The translations under genes and the position numbers were made by a program. From Frankiaceae bacterium (GTDB lineage: Bacteria; Actinomycetota; Actinomycetes; BP-191): DNA of 64,000 bases. The notes beneath the pieces are model-generated. The model was given only the letters and a program-made list of their open reading frames with translations, was not told the DNA's origin and ran no database searches. Each line of letters starts with the position of its first letter. The stretch's first letter is position 1. Location: assembly GCA_035556555.1 (NCBI GenBank), contig DATMES010000017.1, forward strand, positions 1-64,000. The letters are read 5' to 3'. Below are positions 39,793 to 48,307 of the stretch, in pieces.

Positions 39793-40230
39793 ATGGGACG
39801 CATCGTGGTCGGAGTAGACGGGTCGGACACCGGGCTCGTCGCATTGCGGTGGGCGCTGGACGAGGCCGCCCTGCGGCACTGGCCCGTCGTCGCCGTGCAC
39901 GCGTACGAGACCCCGCTGCTCGGCATCGAACGCGACTCGACACGGTCCCCCGTCCTCGACCTCGCCCCGTCGGCCTACGACCTCACGGAGGAGCAGGTGC
40001 GCCGTGCCCGTGCGGCAGGGCGTGGCCGTGCCGTGCCGGTGGAGATCGTCGTCGCCGAGGGTCACGCCGCCGGCGTGCTCGCGGACGTGGCGCTCGACGA
40101 CGACCTGCTCGTCGTCGGCTCCCGCGGCCGGGGCGGGCTGGCCGAGCTGGTGCTCGGGTCGACCAGCCACCGGGTCGCGGCCCACGCGGGCTGCCCGGTG
40201 GTGGTCGTGCGGCCGGAGGCGGCGGGATGA
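39793..40230 (+). CDS. Universal stress protein, single domain
   Basis: This 145-residue protein starts IVVGVDGSDTGLVALRWALDEA and ends with the ATP-binding motif G-x2-G-x9-G-S (GSRGRGG to LGSTSH), followed by CPVVVVRP. All ATP-binding residues are present. AAGGGGGCGG precedes ATG 39793. Its stop overlaps the start of a small Cys-rich gene (ATGA at 40227-40230). Confidence 0.9.
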   Translation: MGRIVVGVDGSDTGLVALRWALDEAALRHWPVVAVHAYETPLLGIERDSTRSPVLDLAPSAYDLTEEQVRRARAAGRGRAVPVEIVVAEGHAAGVLADVALDDDLLVVGSRGRGGLAELVLGSTSHRVAAHAGCPVVVVRPEAAG

Positions 40231-40370
40231 GCGCGTACGCGACTCCGACCGGCGACCCGTGCCCGCGGACGCTACGCGCCGACGGCGCGGTCGAGGGCGA
40301 CGGCGCTTGCCGGTCGTGCGGGCTCGGTCCCGCGTGCCCGCTGTTCGACCCGTGGGAGTCCCGCGACTAG
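40227..40370 (+). CDS. 47-residue four-Cys protein, possible zinc ribbon-like
   Basis: It starts within the universal stress gene stop. Four Cys residues lie in GDPCPRT, ACRSCGLG and PACPLF, a spacing that could hold zinc or an iron-sulfur cluster. The CRSC and ACP arrangement looks ferredoxin- or ribbon-like but is too short for a known domain. Coupling to a stress protein suggests joint expression. Probably real given the overlap and Cys pattern. Confidence 0.6.
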   Translation: MSAYATPTGDPCPRTLRADGAVEGDGACRSCGLGPACPLFDPWESRD

Positions 40371-40374
40371 GACG

Positions 40375-40388
40375 TGGTCTCGAGACCC
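40375..40388. promoter_or_regulatory. DosR-like box, perfect 12-bp palindrome
   Basis: TGGTCTCGAGACCC contains the perfect palindrome GGTCTCGAGACC, 5 bp after the small Cys-rich gene and 232 bp before nifJ. It is nearly the inverted copy of the box at 40515. Confidence 0.45.
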
Positions 40389-40514
40389 GGTCGCCCATCG
40401 CGAGCCGCGCCCAGACGGTGCCCGGCGGCGTTCTCGTCACGGCCGATAGCGCTGCTGTCGGCCGCTCCTGCGGCCTTGCCGGACCACCGCCTGGACACGC
40501 CTCTCGGCAGACGA

Positions 40515-40550
40515 GGGTCTCAAGACCACGTCTGACGGGCCGAACGGCCC
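40515..40550. promoter_or_regulatory. Pair of strong DosR-like boxes upstream of nifJ
   Basis: GGGTCTCAAGACCA (40515) and GGGCCGAACGGCCC (40537) both keep the full GGnC-N4-GnCC core and start exactly 22 bp apart. They end 69 bp before ATG 40620. This is the clearest pair in the window. Confidence 0.6.
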
Positions 40551-40619
40551 GGTCACCAGGGACCCCCGCCCCTCCCCGGCGGGCGCGCCGGCGACGAACG
40601 TGGTCACCGGAGGTGCGTC

Positions 40620-43600
40620 ATGACCCGGTGGACTTGTGTCGACGGCAACGAGGCGGCGGCGCGGGTGGCGTACGCGCTGTCCGACGTCGTCGCGATCTAT
40701 CCCATAACGCCCGCGTCCCCGATGGGTGAGTCCGCCGACGCGTGGTCGGCCGCGGGGCGGCCGAACCTGTGGGGCACGGTCCCGCGGGTCGTCGAGATGC
40801 AGAGCGAGGCGGGCGCGGCGGGGGTGCTGCACGGCGCCGTGACGACCGGCGCTCTCGCGACGACGTTCACAGCGTCGCAGGGGCTGTTGCTCATGCTGCC
40901 GGACATGTACAAGGTCGCCGGCGAGCTGACGCCCGCGGTGATCCACGTCGCCGCGCGGACGGTCGCGACGCACGCGCTGTCGATCTTCGGCGACCACAGC
41001 GACGTCATGGCCGCGCGCATGACCGGCTGGGCGATGCTCTGCGCGTCGAGCGTGCAGGAGGCGCACGACTTCGCGCTCGTCGCGCACGCGGCATCGCTGC
41101 GTTCGCGGGTGCCGTTCCTCCACTTCTTCGACGGCTTCCGCACGTCGCACGAGGTCGGCTCGGTCCGCCTGCTGCGCGACGAGGACCTGCGCGCCCTGGT
41201 GTCCCAGGCCGACGTCGACGCGCACGGCGCCCGCGGCCTGACCCCCGAGCGCCCGGTGGTGCGCGGCACCGCGCAGAACCCCGACGTCTTCTTCCAGGCG
41301 CGCGAGGCGTCCACGCCGTTCCACGCCGCCGTGCCGGGCGTCGTGCGCGACCTGTTCGCCGCGCTGCGCGACCGCACCGGGCGCGCGTACGGCCTCGTCG
41401 ACTACGCGGGCGCGCCGGACGCCGAGCGTGTGCTCGTCCTCATGGGCTCGGGCGCCGGTGCCGCGACCGAGGCCGTCGAGGCGCTCGCCGCGCGCGGCGA
41501 GAAGGTCGGCGTCGTGACGGTGCGGCTGTTCCGGCCGTTCCCCTCCGGCGACCTCGTCGCGGCGCTGCCGCCGACGACCGCGCGCGTGGCCGTCCTCGAC
41601 CGGACGAAGGAGCCGGGCGCGGTCGGCGACCCGCTGTACCAGGACGTCGTGACGACGTTCGCCGAGGCCGGCCTCGTCGGGATCGACGTCGTCGGCGCGC
41701 GCTACGGCCTGTCGTCCAAGGAGTTCACGCCCGCGATGGCCAAGGCGGTGCTCGACGAGCTCGCGCTGCCCGCGCCGCGGCGCCGGCTCACCGTCGGCAT
41801 CCTCGACGACGTGAGCGGCAGCAGCGTCCTCCCCGACGAGTCGTTCGAGGTGGACGACGCGGACGTGACCGCTGCCGTCTTCTACGGTCTCGGCAGCGAC
41901 GGCACCGTCGGCGCCAACAAGGCCGCCGTGAAGATCGTGGGGGAGCGCGGCGACACGTACGCGCAGGGCTACTTCGTCTACGACTCGAAGAAGTCCGGGT
42001 CGATGACGGTGTCGCACCTGCGCTTCTCGCCGCGCCCGATCCGGTCGACGTACCTCGTCCGGTCGGCGGCGTTCGTCGCGTGCCACCAGTTCTCGCTGCT
42101 CGACCGCGCGGACGTCCTCGACGTCGCGGCGGACGGCGCGACGTTCCTCGTGAACAGCCCGTACGGCGCCGAGGGCACGTGGGACAGGTTCCCCGCGGAG
42201 GTCCAGCAGGCGGTCCTCGACAAGGGGCTGCGCGTCTGGGTGATCGACGCGTACCGGATCGCCCGCGACGCCGGGCTCGGCGGCCACGTGAACACGGTCA
42301 TGCAGCCGTGCTTTTTCGCGCTGTCGGGGGTCCTGCCCAAGGACGAGGCGCTGGAGGCACTGCGGCGCAACGTCGCCAAGGCCTACGCCGCGCGCGGTCC
42401 CGAGGTCGTCGCCGCCAACCTCGCCGCGATCGACAGCGCGCTCGGCGCGCTGCACGAGGTCGCGGTGCCCGCCCTCGCGACCGCGGTGCGGCGGCGGCCG
42501 AGGGCAGTCCCGGCGCACGCGCCGGAGTTCGTCCGCGACGTCACCGCCGCGATGCTCGAAGGGCGCGGCGACCTGCTGCCGGTGAGTGCGCTGCCCGCCG
42601 ACGGGACGTTCCCCACGGGCACGGCCACGTGGGAGAAGCGCGGCCTCGCGACCGAGCTGCCGGTGTGGGACCCCTCCGCCTGCGTCGACTGCGGCAAGTG
42701 CACGCTGGTCTGCCCGCACGCGGCGATCCGCATGAAGGCGTACGACCCCGCGCTGGCCGGCGACCTGGCGAGCAAGCCGTTCAGGGGCACGGACCTCGCG
42801 CTGACGATCCAGGTCGCGCCCGACGACTGCACCGGCTGCGCCGTGTGCGTCGACGTCTGCCCGGCGCGCGGCGCGCTCGTCATGGCGCCCGTACCCGGGG
42901 ACGTGGCGCCCGCGCGGCGCGACTGGGAGGCGTTCGTCGCGCTGCCCGAGACCGACCGCGACCTGCTGCCGCACGACACGGTCAAGGGCACGCAGGTCCT
43001 GCAGCCGCTGTTCGAGTTCTCCGGCGCGTGCGCGGGGTGCGGCGAGACGCCGTACCTCAAGCTGCTGACCCAGCTCTTCGGCGACCGGATGCTCGTCGCC
43101 AACGCCACCGGCTGCTCGTCGATCTTCGGCGGCAACCTGCCGACGACACCCTGGTCGGCGAACGCGGACGGGCGCGGGCCGGCGTGGAGCAACTCGCTGT
43201 TCGAGGACAACGCGGAGTTCGGCCTCGGCATCCGGGTCGCCACCGACCAGCGACGGGCCGCCGCCCTGGCGCGGCTGACGCCGGAGCTCGCGGCGGCGTA
43301 CGAAGCGGCCGGCGACGACGTGCGCGCGCAGCGCGCGGTCGCGGACGCGGCGCGGCCGCTGCTCGGCGACCCCGCGGACGACATCGTGGACCGCAGCGTG
43401 TGGATCGTCGGCGGGGACGGGTGGGCGTACGACATCGGCTTCGGCGGGCTCGACCACGTCCTCGCGTCCGGCGAGAACGTCAACGTCCTCGTCCTCGACA
43501 CGGAGGTCTACTCCAACACCGGCGGCCAGGCGTCGAAGTCGACGCCGCGCGGCGCCGTCGCGAAGTTCGCGGCGTCGGGCAAGGTCACCGGCAAGAAGGA

Positions 43601-44030
43601 CCTCGGGCTGATCGCGATGACGTACGGCGGCGTCTACGTCGCCCGCGTCGCGCTGGGCGCGAACGACGTGCAGACGGTCCGCGCGCTGCTCGAGGCCGAG
43701 GCGTGGCCGGGCCCGAGCCTCGTCATCGCGTACGCCACCTGCATCGCGCACGGCACCGCGATGGCGACGTCGATGACGCACCAGAAGGACGCTGTGCGCA
43801 GCGGGTACTGGCCGCTGTTCCGCTTCCGCCCCGGCGACGAGCAGCCGCTGCGGCTGGACTCGCGGGAGCCGGCGATGCCGGTCGCGGAGTTCGCGCTGGC
43901 GGAGTCGAGGTACGCCTCCCTCGCGCGGAGCGACCCAGAGCGCTCGGCCGAGCTGCTCGGCCAGGCGCAGGCCGACGTCGACGAGCGCTGGCTCCGTTAC
44001 GTACGGCTCGCCGCGCCGGCCGGCGGCTGA
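40620..44030 (+). CDS. nifJ: Pyruvate:ferredoxin/flavodoxin oxidoreductase
   Basis: This 1136-residue single-chain enzyme converts pyruvate and CoA to acetyl-CoA and CO2, passing electrons to ferredoxin or flavodoxin. It is full length: the N-terminal domain has IYPITPASPMGE, two 4Fe-4S ferredoxin motifs lie near residues 687 and 736 (CVDCGKCTLVCP; CTGCAVCVDVCP), the proximal cluster has CAGCGE near 802, and the thiamine diphosphate site has GDGWAYDIGFGGLDH and NTGGQASKSTP. The enzyme is usually sensitive to oxygen, so it fits hypoxic metabolism. GGAGGTG precedes ATG 40620. The flavodoxin at 31183 is a possible partner. Confidence 0.95.
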   Translation: MTRWTCVDGNEAAARVAYALSDVVAIYPITPASPMGESADAWSAAGRPNLWGTVPRVVEMQSEAGAAGVLHGAVTTGALATTFTASQGLLLMLPDMYKVAGELTPAVIHVAARTVATHALSIFGDHSDVMAARMTGWAMLCASSVQEAHDFALVAHAASLRSRVPFLHFFDGFRTSHEVGSVRLLRDEDLRALVSQADVDAHGARGLTPERPVVRGTAQNPDVFFQAREASTPFHAAVPGVVRDLFAALRDRTGRAYGLVDYAGAPDAERVLVLMGSGAGAATEAVEALAARGEKVGVVTVRLFRPFPSGDLVAALPPTTARVAVLDRTKEPGAVGDPLYQDVVTTFAEAGLVGIDVVGARYGLSSKEFTPAMAKAVLDELALPAPRRRLTVGILDDVSGSSVLPDESFEVDDADVTAAVFYGLGSDGTVGANKAAVKIVGERGDTYAQGYFVYDSKKSGSMTVSHLRFSPRPIRSTYLVRSAAFVACHQFSLLDRADVLDVAADGATFLVNSPYGAEGTWDRFPAEVQQAVLDKGLRVWVIDAYRIARDAGLGGHVNTVMQPCFFALSGVLPKDEALEALRRNVAKAYAARGPEVVAANLAAIDSALGALHEVAVPALATAVRRRPRAVPAHAPEFVRDVTAAMLEGRGDLLPVSALPADGTFPTGTATWEKRGLATELPVWDPSACVDCGKCTLVCPHAAIRMKAYDPALAGDLASKPFRGTDLALTIQVAPDDCTGCAVCVDVCPARGALVMAPVPGDVAPARRDWEAFVALPETDRDLLPHDTVKGTQVLQPLFEFSGACAGCGETPYLKLLTQLFGDRMLVANATGCSSIFGGNLPTTPWSANADGRGPAWSNSLFEDNAEFGLGIRVATDQRRAAALARLTPELAAAYEAAGDDVRAQRAVADAARPLLGDPADDIVDRSVWIVGGDGWAYDIGFGGLDHVLASGENVNVLVLDTEVYSNTGGQASKSTPRGAVAKFAASGKVTGKKDLGLIAMTYGGVYVARVALGANDVQTVRALLEAEAWPGPSLVIAYATCIAHGTAMATSMTHQKDAVRSGYWPLFRFRPGDEQPLRLDSREPAMPVAEFALAESRYASLARSDPERSAELLGQAQADVDERWLRYVRLAAPAGG

Positions 44031-44039
44031 CGCCGTACA

Positions 44040-44078
44040 CGACCTCGGTCCCGGCCGTGACGGCAGGGACCGAGGTCG
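44040..44078. terminator. Bidirectional terminator hairpin
   Basis: A perfect 13-bp stem (CGACCTCGGTCCC) with a 13-base loop lies between the convergent nifJ stop (44030) and the secreted protein stop (44086). Confidence 0.7.
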
Positions 44079-44085
44079 GTCGGCA

Positions 44086-44766
44086 CTACTTCGTGAACAC
44101 CTTCGAGTCGATCGTGATCCGGTCGACCCGGCTGCGGATCGGCTGGTCCTGGATCAGGAACGCGTAGTACACGTAGTGACCCGCGTGGTCGCCCGACGCG
44201 AGCATGACGTCCCACGCGCTGACCGCAGGCGACAGCAAGGTGCCGTACTGGTCGTAGACCGCCGACGTTCCGGTGTACGAGCGGCCCTGGTCGTCCCAGA
44301 TGGTGCAGAGGACGCCCCCGCGCCAGTTCGACGTGCGCCAGCCGTTGGCGTTCGACGTGTTGCAGTAGTTGGGATCGAGGAACAGCGTCCCCGCGTCCCA
44401 GCCGCTGCTGCCGCTGGAGGTCGTGGACAGCGTCACGGAGATCCGCGGCGAGCCACCGGTCAGCGGTTCCTGCGTCGAGACCTTCAAGCTGCTCACGGCG
44501 CTGAGCGGCTGCCCCCACCACCCCTCGAACGAGATCGCGTAGACGTCGTTCGCGGCAGCTCCGGTCGTGCCGCCGTCGAGGGTGACGGCCTTGCCCCCGC
44601 CGTCCGCCGAGGGGCCGCTCGTGAACCCGGTCGCGGTCGTCGTGCCGTCGAGCCGCCAGAACTTCAGCGTGACCTGGCTGCCAGGCTTGGCGGTCGCCGG
44701 GGTGGTGCTCGCGAGCATCACCGCCGCGGTCGCCGCCGCGACGAGCATCCACCTGTGTCGCCTCAT
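44086..44766 (-). CDS. Secreted protein of unknown function
   Basis: This 226-residue protein has a clear signal peptide (RRHRWMLVAAATAAVMLAS, cleaved after ATA) and a beta-rich mature part with many Thr/Ser/Gly, Trp residues and two Cys (DPNYCNTS and VLCTIWDD). It resembles Hcp1/type VI-like secreted beta proteins (LKFWRLDG, AISFEGWWGQ) only loosely. AAGGAGGC precedes ATG 44766. One box-like palindrome at 44826 lies 60 bp upstream. Confidence 0.72.
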   Translation of the reverse strand: MRRHRWMLVAAATAAVMLASTTPATAKPGSQVTLKFWRLDGTTTATGFTSGPSADGGGKAVTLDGGTTGAAANDVYAISFEGWWGQPLSAVSSLKVSTQEPLTGGSPRISVTLSTTSSGSSGWDAGTLFLDPNYCNTSNANGWRTSNWRGGVLCTIWDDQGRSYTGTSAVYDQYGTLLSPAVSAWDVMLASGDHAGHYVYYAFLIQDQPIRSRVDRITIDSKVFTK

Positions 44767-44825
44767 GACTGCCTCCTTCGAGTGGGGTACGACCCGACGC
44801 TAAGGAGGCGGCGACGACACCGTCA

Positions 44826-44839
44826 GGGCCAGGTGCCCT
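44826..44839. promoter_or_regulatory. Box-like palindrome upstream of secreted protein gene
   Basis: AGGGC-N5-GCCCT (44825-44839) is a perfect dyad but its spacer is one base longer than other boxes here. It is 60 bp upstream of ATG 44766. Confidence 0.3.
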
Positions 44840-44865
44840 GTCTCGTGACAGCCGTTCGGCACGGG

Positions 44866-45333
44866 TCAGGTGAAGATGATCTGGCCGCCGGCCGCGAGGT
44901 CGTAGAACTCGCCGACGGTGATGACGTCGTTGACCTCGGGGATGAAGTCGTTCTTCTCCAGGCCGAACAGGTCGACGGACGCCTTGCACGCGTACAGGCC
45001 GGCGCCGGTCTCGGCGATCATCTCCAGGAACTCCGGGATCGACGGGATGTCCTGCTGCTCCATCTTGTGCTCGAGGTAGCGGGTCATCAGCGACGAGACG
45101 CCAGGCAACCCGCCTGCCCAGGTCGCGAAGTGCAGGCCCGGGTTGCCGACGGTCGCGAGCTTGACGTGCTCGTGGCGCTTCGCGTGGATGGCGTCGAGGC
45201 CGAAGAACGTGAAGAACAGGTTCGCCTCGATGCCCTCGGCGCGCGCGCCGTTGGCCATGATCAGCCCGGGGTAGATCCCGTCGAGGGAACCCTTCGAGAC
45301 GATGATCGAGACCTTCTCGATGCGGTCGTTCAT
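44866..45333 (-). CDS. DsrE/DsrF-like sulfur carrier family protein
   Basis: This 155-residue protein has the DsrE fold: KVSIIVSKGSLDGIYPG at the start, ANLFFTFFGLDAI, and GLYACKASVDLFGL with the conserved Cys that in DsrE-type proteins carries persulfide. AGGAGTC lies before ATG 45333. It is the last of three genes with a TusE-like and a sulfide:quinone reductase-like protein. A role as sulfur acceptor is inferred from that context. Confidence 0.85.
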   Translation of the reverse strand: MNDRIEKVSIIVSKGSLDGIYPGLIMANGARAEGIEANLFFTFFGLDAIHAKRHEHVKLATVGNPGLHFATWAGGLPGVSSLMTRYLEHKMEQQDIPSIPEFLEMIAETGAGLYACKASVDLFGLEKNDFIPEVNDVITVGEFYDLAAGGQIIFT

Positions 45334-45342
45334 GACGACTCC

Positions 45343-45654
45343 TCAGATGCAGCCGCGCGGCTTGGGGATGCCGGCGATCCGGGCGGCGACCTTCGCCGGC
45401 CCCTTCGGGAACAGGCGGTACAGGTCCTTGACGCCGAGCCCCGCGAGGCGCGACAGCGCGCGGACGTTGGGGCCGCTGCCGTTGCTCTCGTACTCGCCGC
45501 GCATCAGCCGGACGACGCGCCAGTGGTCGTCGGTGACCTCGGCGATGCCTTCGGCCGCGGCGAGCTCGGGCACCATCGCCTCGGTCCACTGCGCGGGGTC
45601 GCGGAAGAAGCCGTCGGCGTCGCGGTCGACGCCGGCGAGCGTCATGGTGGTCAT
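45343..45654 (-). CDS. TusE/DsrC-family protein, single C-terminal Cys
   Basis: This 103-residue protein has the family features DADGFFRDPAQWTEAMVPELA, DDHWRVVRLMR and the C-terminal arm AGIPKPRGCI. The penultimate Cys102 is the invariant sulfur-carrying residue. The second Cys that DsrC uses for the trisulfide (about 11 residues earlier) is replaced, so this is TusE-like rather than a dissimilatory DsrC. GGAG precedes ATG 45654. It lies 5 bp after the reductase gene and 9 bp before the DsrE-like gene. Confidence 0.85.
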   Translation of the reverse strand: MTTMTLAGVDRDADGFFRDPAQWTEAMVPELAAAEGIAEVTDDHWRVVRLMRGEYESNGSGPNVRALSRLAGLGVKDLYRLFPKGPAKVAARIAGIPKPRGCI

Positions 45655-45659
45655 GGTGG

Positions 45660-46919
45660 TCACTCCTTCGTTCCTGCGGTGACGAGGTCGAGGTCCTTGC
45701 CGCTCTCCGGCATCCGCGCGCCGATGCCGGGCACCGAGCGGCCCGGCAGCAGGACGTGCCAGTAGAACCACGCGAACGCGCGCTTGCCGAGGTGGTTGAG
45801 CCGCGACTCCTTGAGCAGCGGCAGGCCGACCCGCGCGGGGTAGTGGCCGGGCAGCGGCTCGACGTCGTAGCTGAAGTCGACGAGCAGCGCGCGGTGGTCG
45901 CCGCTCTCGACGAAGCAGTTCGCGTGGCCGTCGTACGCCGCGGCGAGCGGCCTGCGTTCGAGGAGGCGCGCGACGTTCTCGACGAGCACCTCGCCCTCGA
46001 AGTGCGCGACGGAGCCGGCCTTCGACGCGGGCAGGTCGGTCGCGTCGCCGATCGCGAAGACGTTCGGCGCGGCGCGCGACTGGAGCGTGTGGCGGTCGGT
46101 GAGGACGAAGCCCAGCGCGTCGCCGAGCCCGGGGGAGCGGCCGACGTACGGCGCCCCCGCATGGGCGGGGACGACGACGGCGAGGTCGAAGCCGACCTCC
46201 CTGCCGTCGTACGACACGAGCCTGCCGCCCGCGCCGTCCACCTCGCCGGTCGCGAAGTCGGTGACCAGCTCGATGCGCCGCTCGGCGAGCATGCCGCCGA
46301 GCGCCCTCGCGGCGACGGGCTTGGTGAACGCCGCGTCGAGCGGGGTGACGTACGTCAGCTCGACGCGGTCGCGGATGCCGCGGCGGCGGAAGAAGTCGTC
46401 GGCGAGGAAGCAGAACTCCAACGGCGCGACCGGGCACTTGATCGGCAGGTCCACGACGCCGACGACGAGTCTGCCCCCGTCGAAAGACGCCAGCGCGCGA
46501 GCCAGTGCCGCCGCCCCCTCGGGCTCGTAGAACGTGAAGACGCGCTCCATCCAGCCCGGTCCCGTCAGGCCCTCGGTCTCCTCGGGCGCGAGCACGGCGC
46601 CGGTCGCGACGACGAGCACGTCGTACGGCAGCACGGTCCCGTCGGCGAGGTGGACGGTGCTCCCCGCGACGTCGACGCGCTCGACCGCGCACTCGACGAA
46701 GCCGACGCCGGCTCGGAGCTGGCGGTCGCGGGAGCGGACCAGCGTGCGCGGGTCTGCGCCGAACGGCACGAACAGCAGGCCGGGCTGGTACACGTGGCGG
46801 TCGTCCTGGTCGACGACCGTGATCAGCAGCTCGGACGGGGAGAACCGGCGGCGCAGCCTGTTGGCGGTGAGCGTGCCCGCGGTGCCGCCGCCGAGGATGA
46901 CGAGACGTCGTGTGGTCAT
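45660..46919 (-). CDS. Sulfide:quinone oxidoreductase-like flavoprotein
   Basis: This 419-residue protein has an N-terminal FAD fold (RRLVILGGGTAGTLTANRL), VVATGAV, and a second FAD segment FAIGDATDLPASKAGSVAHFE. DLPIKCPVAPLEFCFLAD contains two Cys in the place where SQR and flavocytochrome c sulfide dehydrogenases use redox Cys. The end is amphipathic with Trp/Tyr (AFAWFYWHVLLPG), which suits membrane binding. It probably oxidises sulfide or a persulfide and passes electrons to quinone; the TusE-like and DsrE-like genes downstream would take the sulfur. Its promoter region carries two boxes. Confidence 0.85.
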   Translation of the reverse strand: MTTRRLVILGGGTAGTLTANRLRRRFSPSELLITVVDQDDRHVYQPGLLFVPFGADPRTLVRSRDRQLRAGVGFVECAVERVDVAGSTVHLADGTVLPYDVLVVATGAVLAPEETEGLTGPGWMERVFTFYEPEGAAALARALASFDGGRLVVGVVDLPIKCPVAPLEFCFLADDFFRRRGIRDRVELTYVTPLDAAFTKPVAARALGGMLAERRIELVTDFATGEVDGAGGRLVSYDGREVGFDLAVVVPAHAGAPYVGRSPGLGDALGFVLTDRHTLQSRAAPNVFAIGDATDLPASKAGSVAHFEGEVLVENVARLLERRPLAAAYDGHANCFVESGDHRALLVDFSYDVEPLPGHYPARVGLPLLKESRLNHLGKRAFAWFYWHVLLPGRSVPGIGARMPESGKDLDLVTAGTKE

Positions 46920-46954
46920 GGGTCCAGCGAACGCCGTTCTGCTCGCCGGGGTCA

Positions 46955-46990
46955 GGTCCGAAGGGCACCAGCGGAGGCGCCGTTCGGCCC
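46955..46990. promoter_or_regulatory. Pair of DosR-like boxes between SQR-like and hydrolase genes
   Basis: GGTCCGAAGGGCAC (46955) and GCGCCGTTCGGCCC (46977) start exactly 22 bp apart. They sit 36 bp from the minus-strand start and 35 bp from the plus-strand start. Confidence 0.45.
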
Positions 46991-47024
46991 TGGTCGGTCA
47001 GGGCGGCCCGGGCGACGGTGAGTC

Positions 47025-48287
47025 ATGACCACCACCCTGGAACGCCGCGTGCCCACGGGCGCCGGACAGCGCAGTCTCCCGCCCGTCCCTCGCGTCCCCG
47101 CCGCGGGCCTCGCGCTCGCCGGGCTCGGCTGGGCGGCCGTCGCGACCGGCCACGCGCCGGATGCCTTCTCCGTGCTCCGCGTCGCCGCCGCCGTGGCCGC
47201 CGTGGGTGCCGCCGGCTACGGCCTCACGCGCCGCGTCCGCGTCGCCGGCTGGAGCGCGCTGGCGGCCGGCACCCTCGCGCTGACCGTCGGCATCGGGATC
47301 GGGAGCCGCTGGCTGCAGAAGGCGCCCGCCACGCTGCCCGCGATCGGCGGCGCCGCAGGCCTGCTCGGCTCCCTCGTCCTGCTGTCGTGGGCGGGCGTCG
47401 TGCTCCTGCGCGCCGCACGCGGCTGGCACGCGGTCGCCGCGCTGCCGGTGGGGATCGCCGTGGTGCTGACGGTGCTCACGACGTTCCCCGCCCTCGTCGC
47501 GACGAACGTGCCGCCGACCGGACTCGGCTCGCGCACCCCGGCGTCGTACGGCCTCGCGTTCACGGACGTGACGTTCCGGACGAGCGACGGCGTACGGCTC
47601 TCCGCGTGGTGGGTCGCCGGCACGAACGGCGCCGCCGTCGTCGTCCGGCACGGCTCGGGGTCGACGCGGTCGTCCACGCTGGACCAGTCCGCGGTACTCG
47701 CCAGGCATGGATACGGCGTCCTGCTCGTCGACGCGCGCGGCCACGGCCGCAGCGGCGGGACCGGCATGGACTGGGGCTGGTACGGCGACCTCGACACGTC
47801 GGCAGCCGTGACGTACGTCACCGAGGTCGGGCGCGCGACGCGCGTCGGCGTGCTCGGGCTGTCGATGGGCGGCGAGGAGGCCATCGGCGCGGCCGCGTCG
47901 GACCGCCGGATCCGCGCCGTCGTCGCCGAGGGCGCGACGGGGCGCAACGCGGCGGACCGCGACGTCGTCCTCCCGCGCGGCGTGAACGGCCGGGTGCAGC
48001 GCGTGCTCGACGTCGCGATGTTCGGGCTGGCGGACCTGCTGACAGGAGCCTCGGTGCCCCCGTCGTTGCGGGACGCCGCGCGTCGCGCCTCTGTGCCGAC
48101 GCTGCTGGTCGCGGCGGGCGAGGTGGCCGACGAGGCCACGGCCGCCGAGGCGGTCCGCGCCGCGTCGCCGTCGACCGTCGGGGTCTGGGTCGTGCCGGGG
48201 GCGAGCCACACCCGCGGCCTCGCGGCCGAGCCGGCGGCGTGGGAGGCGCGCGTGGTCGCGTTCCTCGACGCCGCGCTGACGAGCTGA
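47025..48287 (+). CDS. Membrane-anchored alpha/beta hydrolase
   Basis: This 420-residue protein has four or five N-terminal helices (residues about 25-165) followed by an alpha/beta hydrolase domain: VVVRHGSGS, LLVDARGHGRSGG, nucleophile elbow GLSMGGEEA, and a final His in GASHTRG. It is likely a serine hydrolase facing one side of the membrane; substrate unknown. It diverges from the SQR-like operon through the shared box-bearing region. A weak ribosome site (GGTGAG) precedes ATG 47025. Confidence 0.82.
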   Translation: MTTTLERRVPTGAGQRSLPPVPRVPAAGLALAGLGWAAVATGHAPDAFSVLRVAAAVAAVGAAGYGLTRRVRVAGWSALAAGTLALTVGIGIGSRWLQKAPATLPAIGGAAGLLGSLVLLSWAGVVLLRAARGWHAVAALPVGIAVVLTVLTTFPALVATNVPPTGLGSRTPASYGLAFTDVTFRTSDGVRLSAWWVAGTNGAAVVVRHGSGSTRSSTLDQSAVLARHGYGVLLVDARGHGRSGGTGMDWGWYGDLDTSAAVTYVTEVGRATRVGVLGLSMGGEEAIGAAASDRRIRAVVAEGATGRNAADRDVVLPRGVNGRVQRVLDVAMFGLADLLTGASVPPSLRDAARRASVPTLLVAAGEVADEATAAEAVRAASPSTVGVWVVPGASHTRGLAAEPAAWEARVVAFLDAALTS

Positions 48288-48307
48288 CCCCAGCACTGTC
48301 GCGGCGG

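Noticed and set aside
40372-40530. Inverted GACGTGGTCT/AGACC repeats about 140 bp apart considered as ends of a miniature mobile element
   Set aside because: No target duplication was seen, and each arm fits the DosR-like box pattern with the 22-bp partner at 40537, which explains them better.
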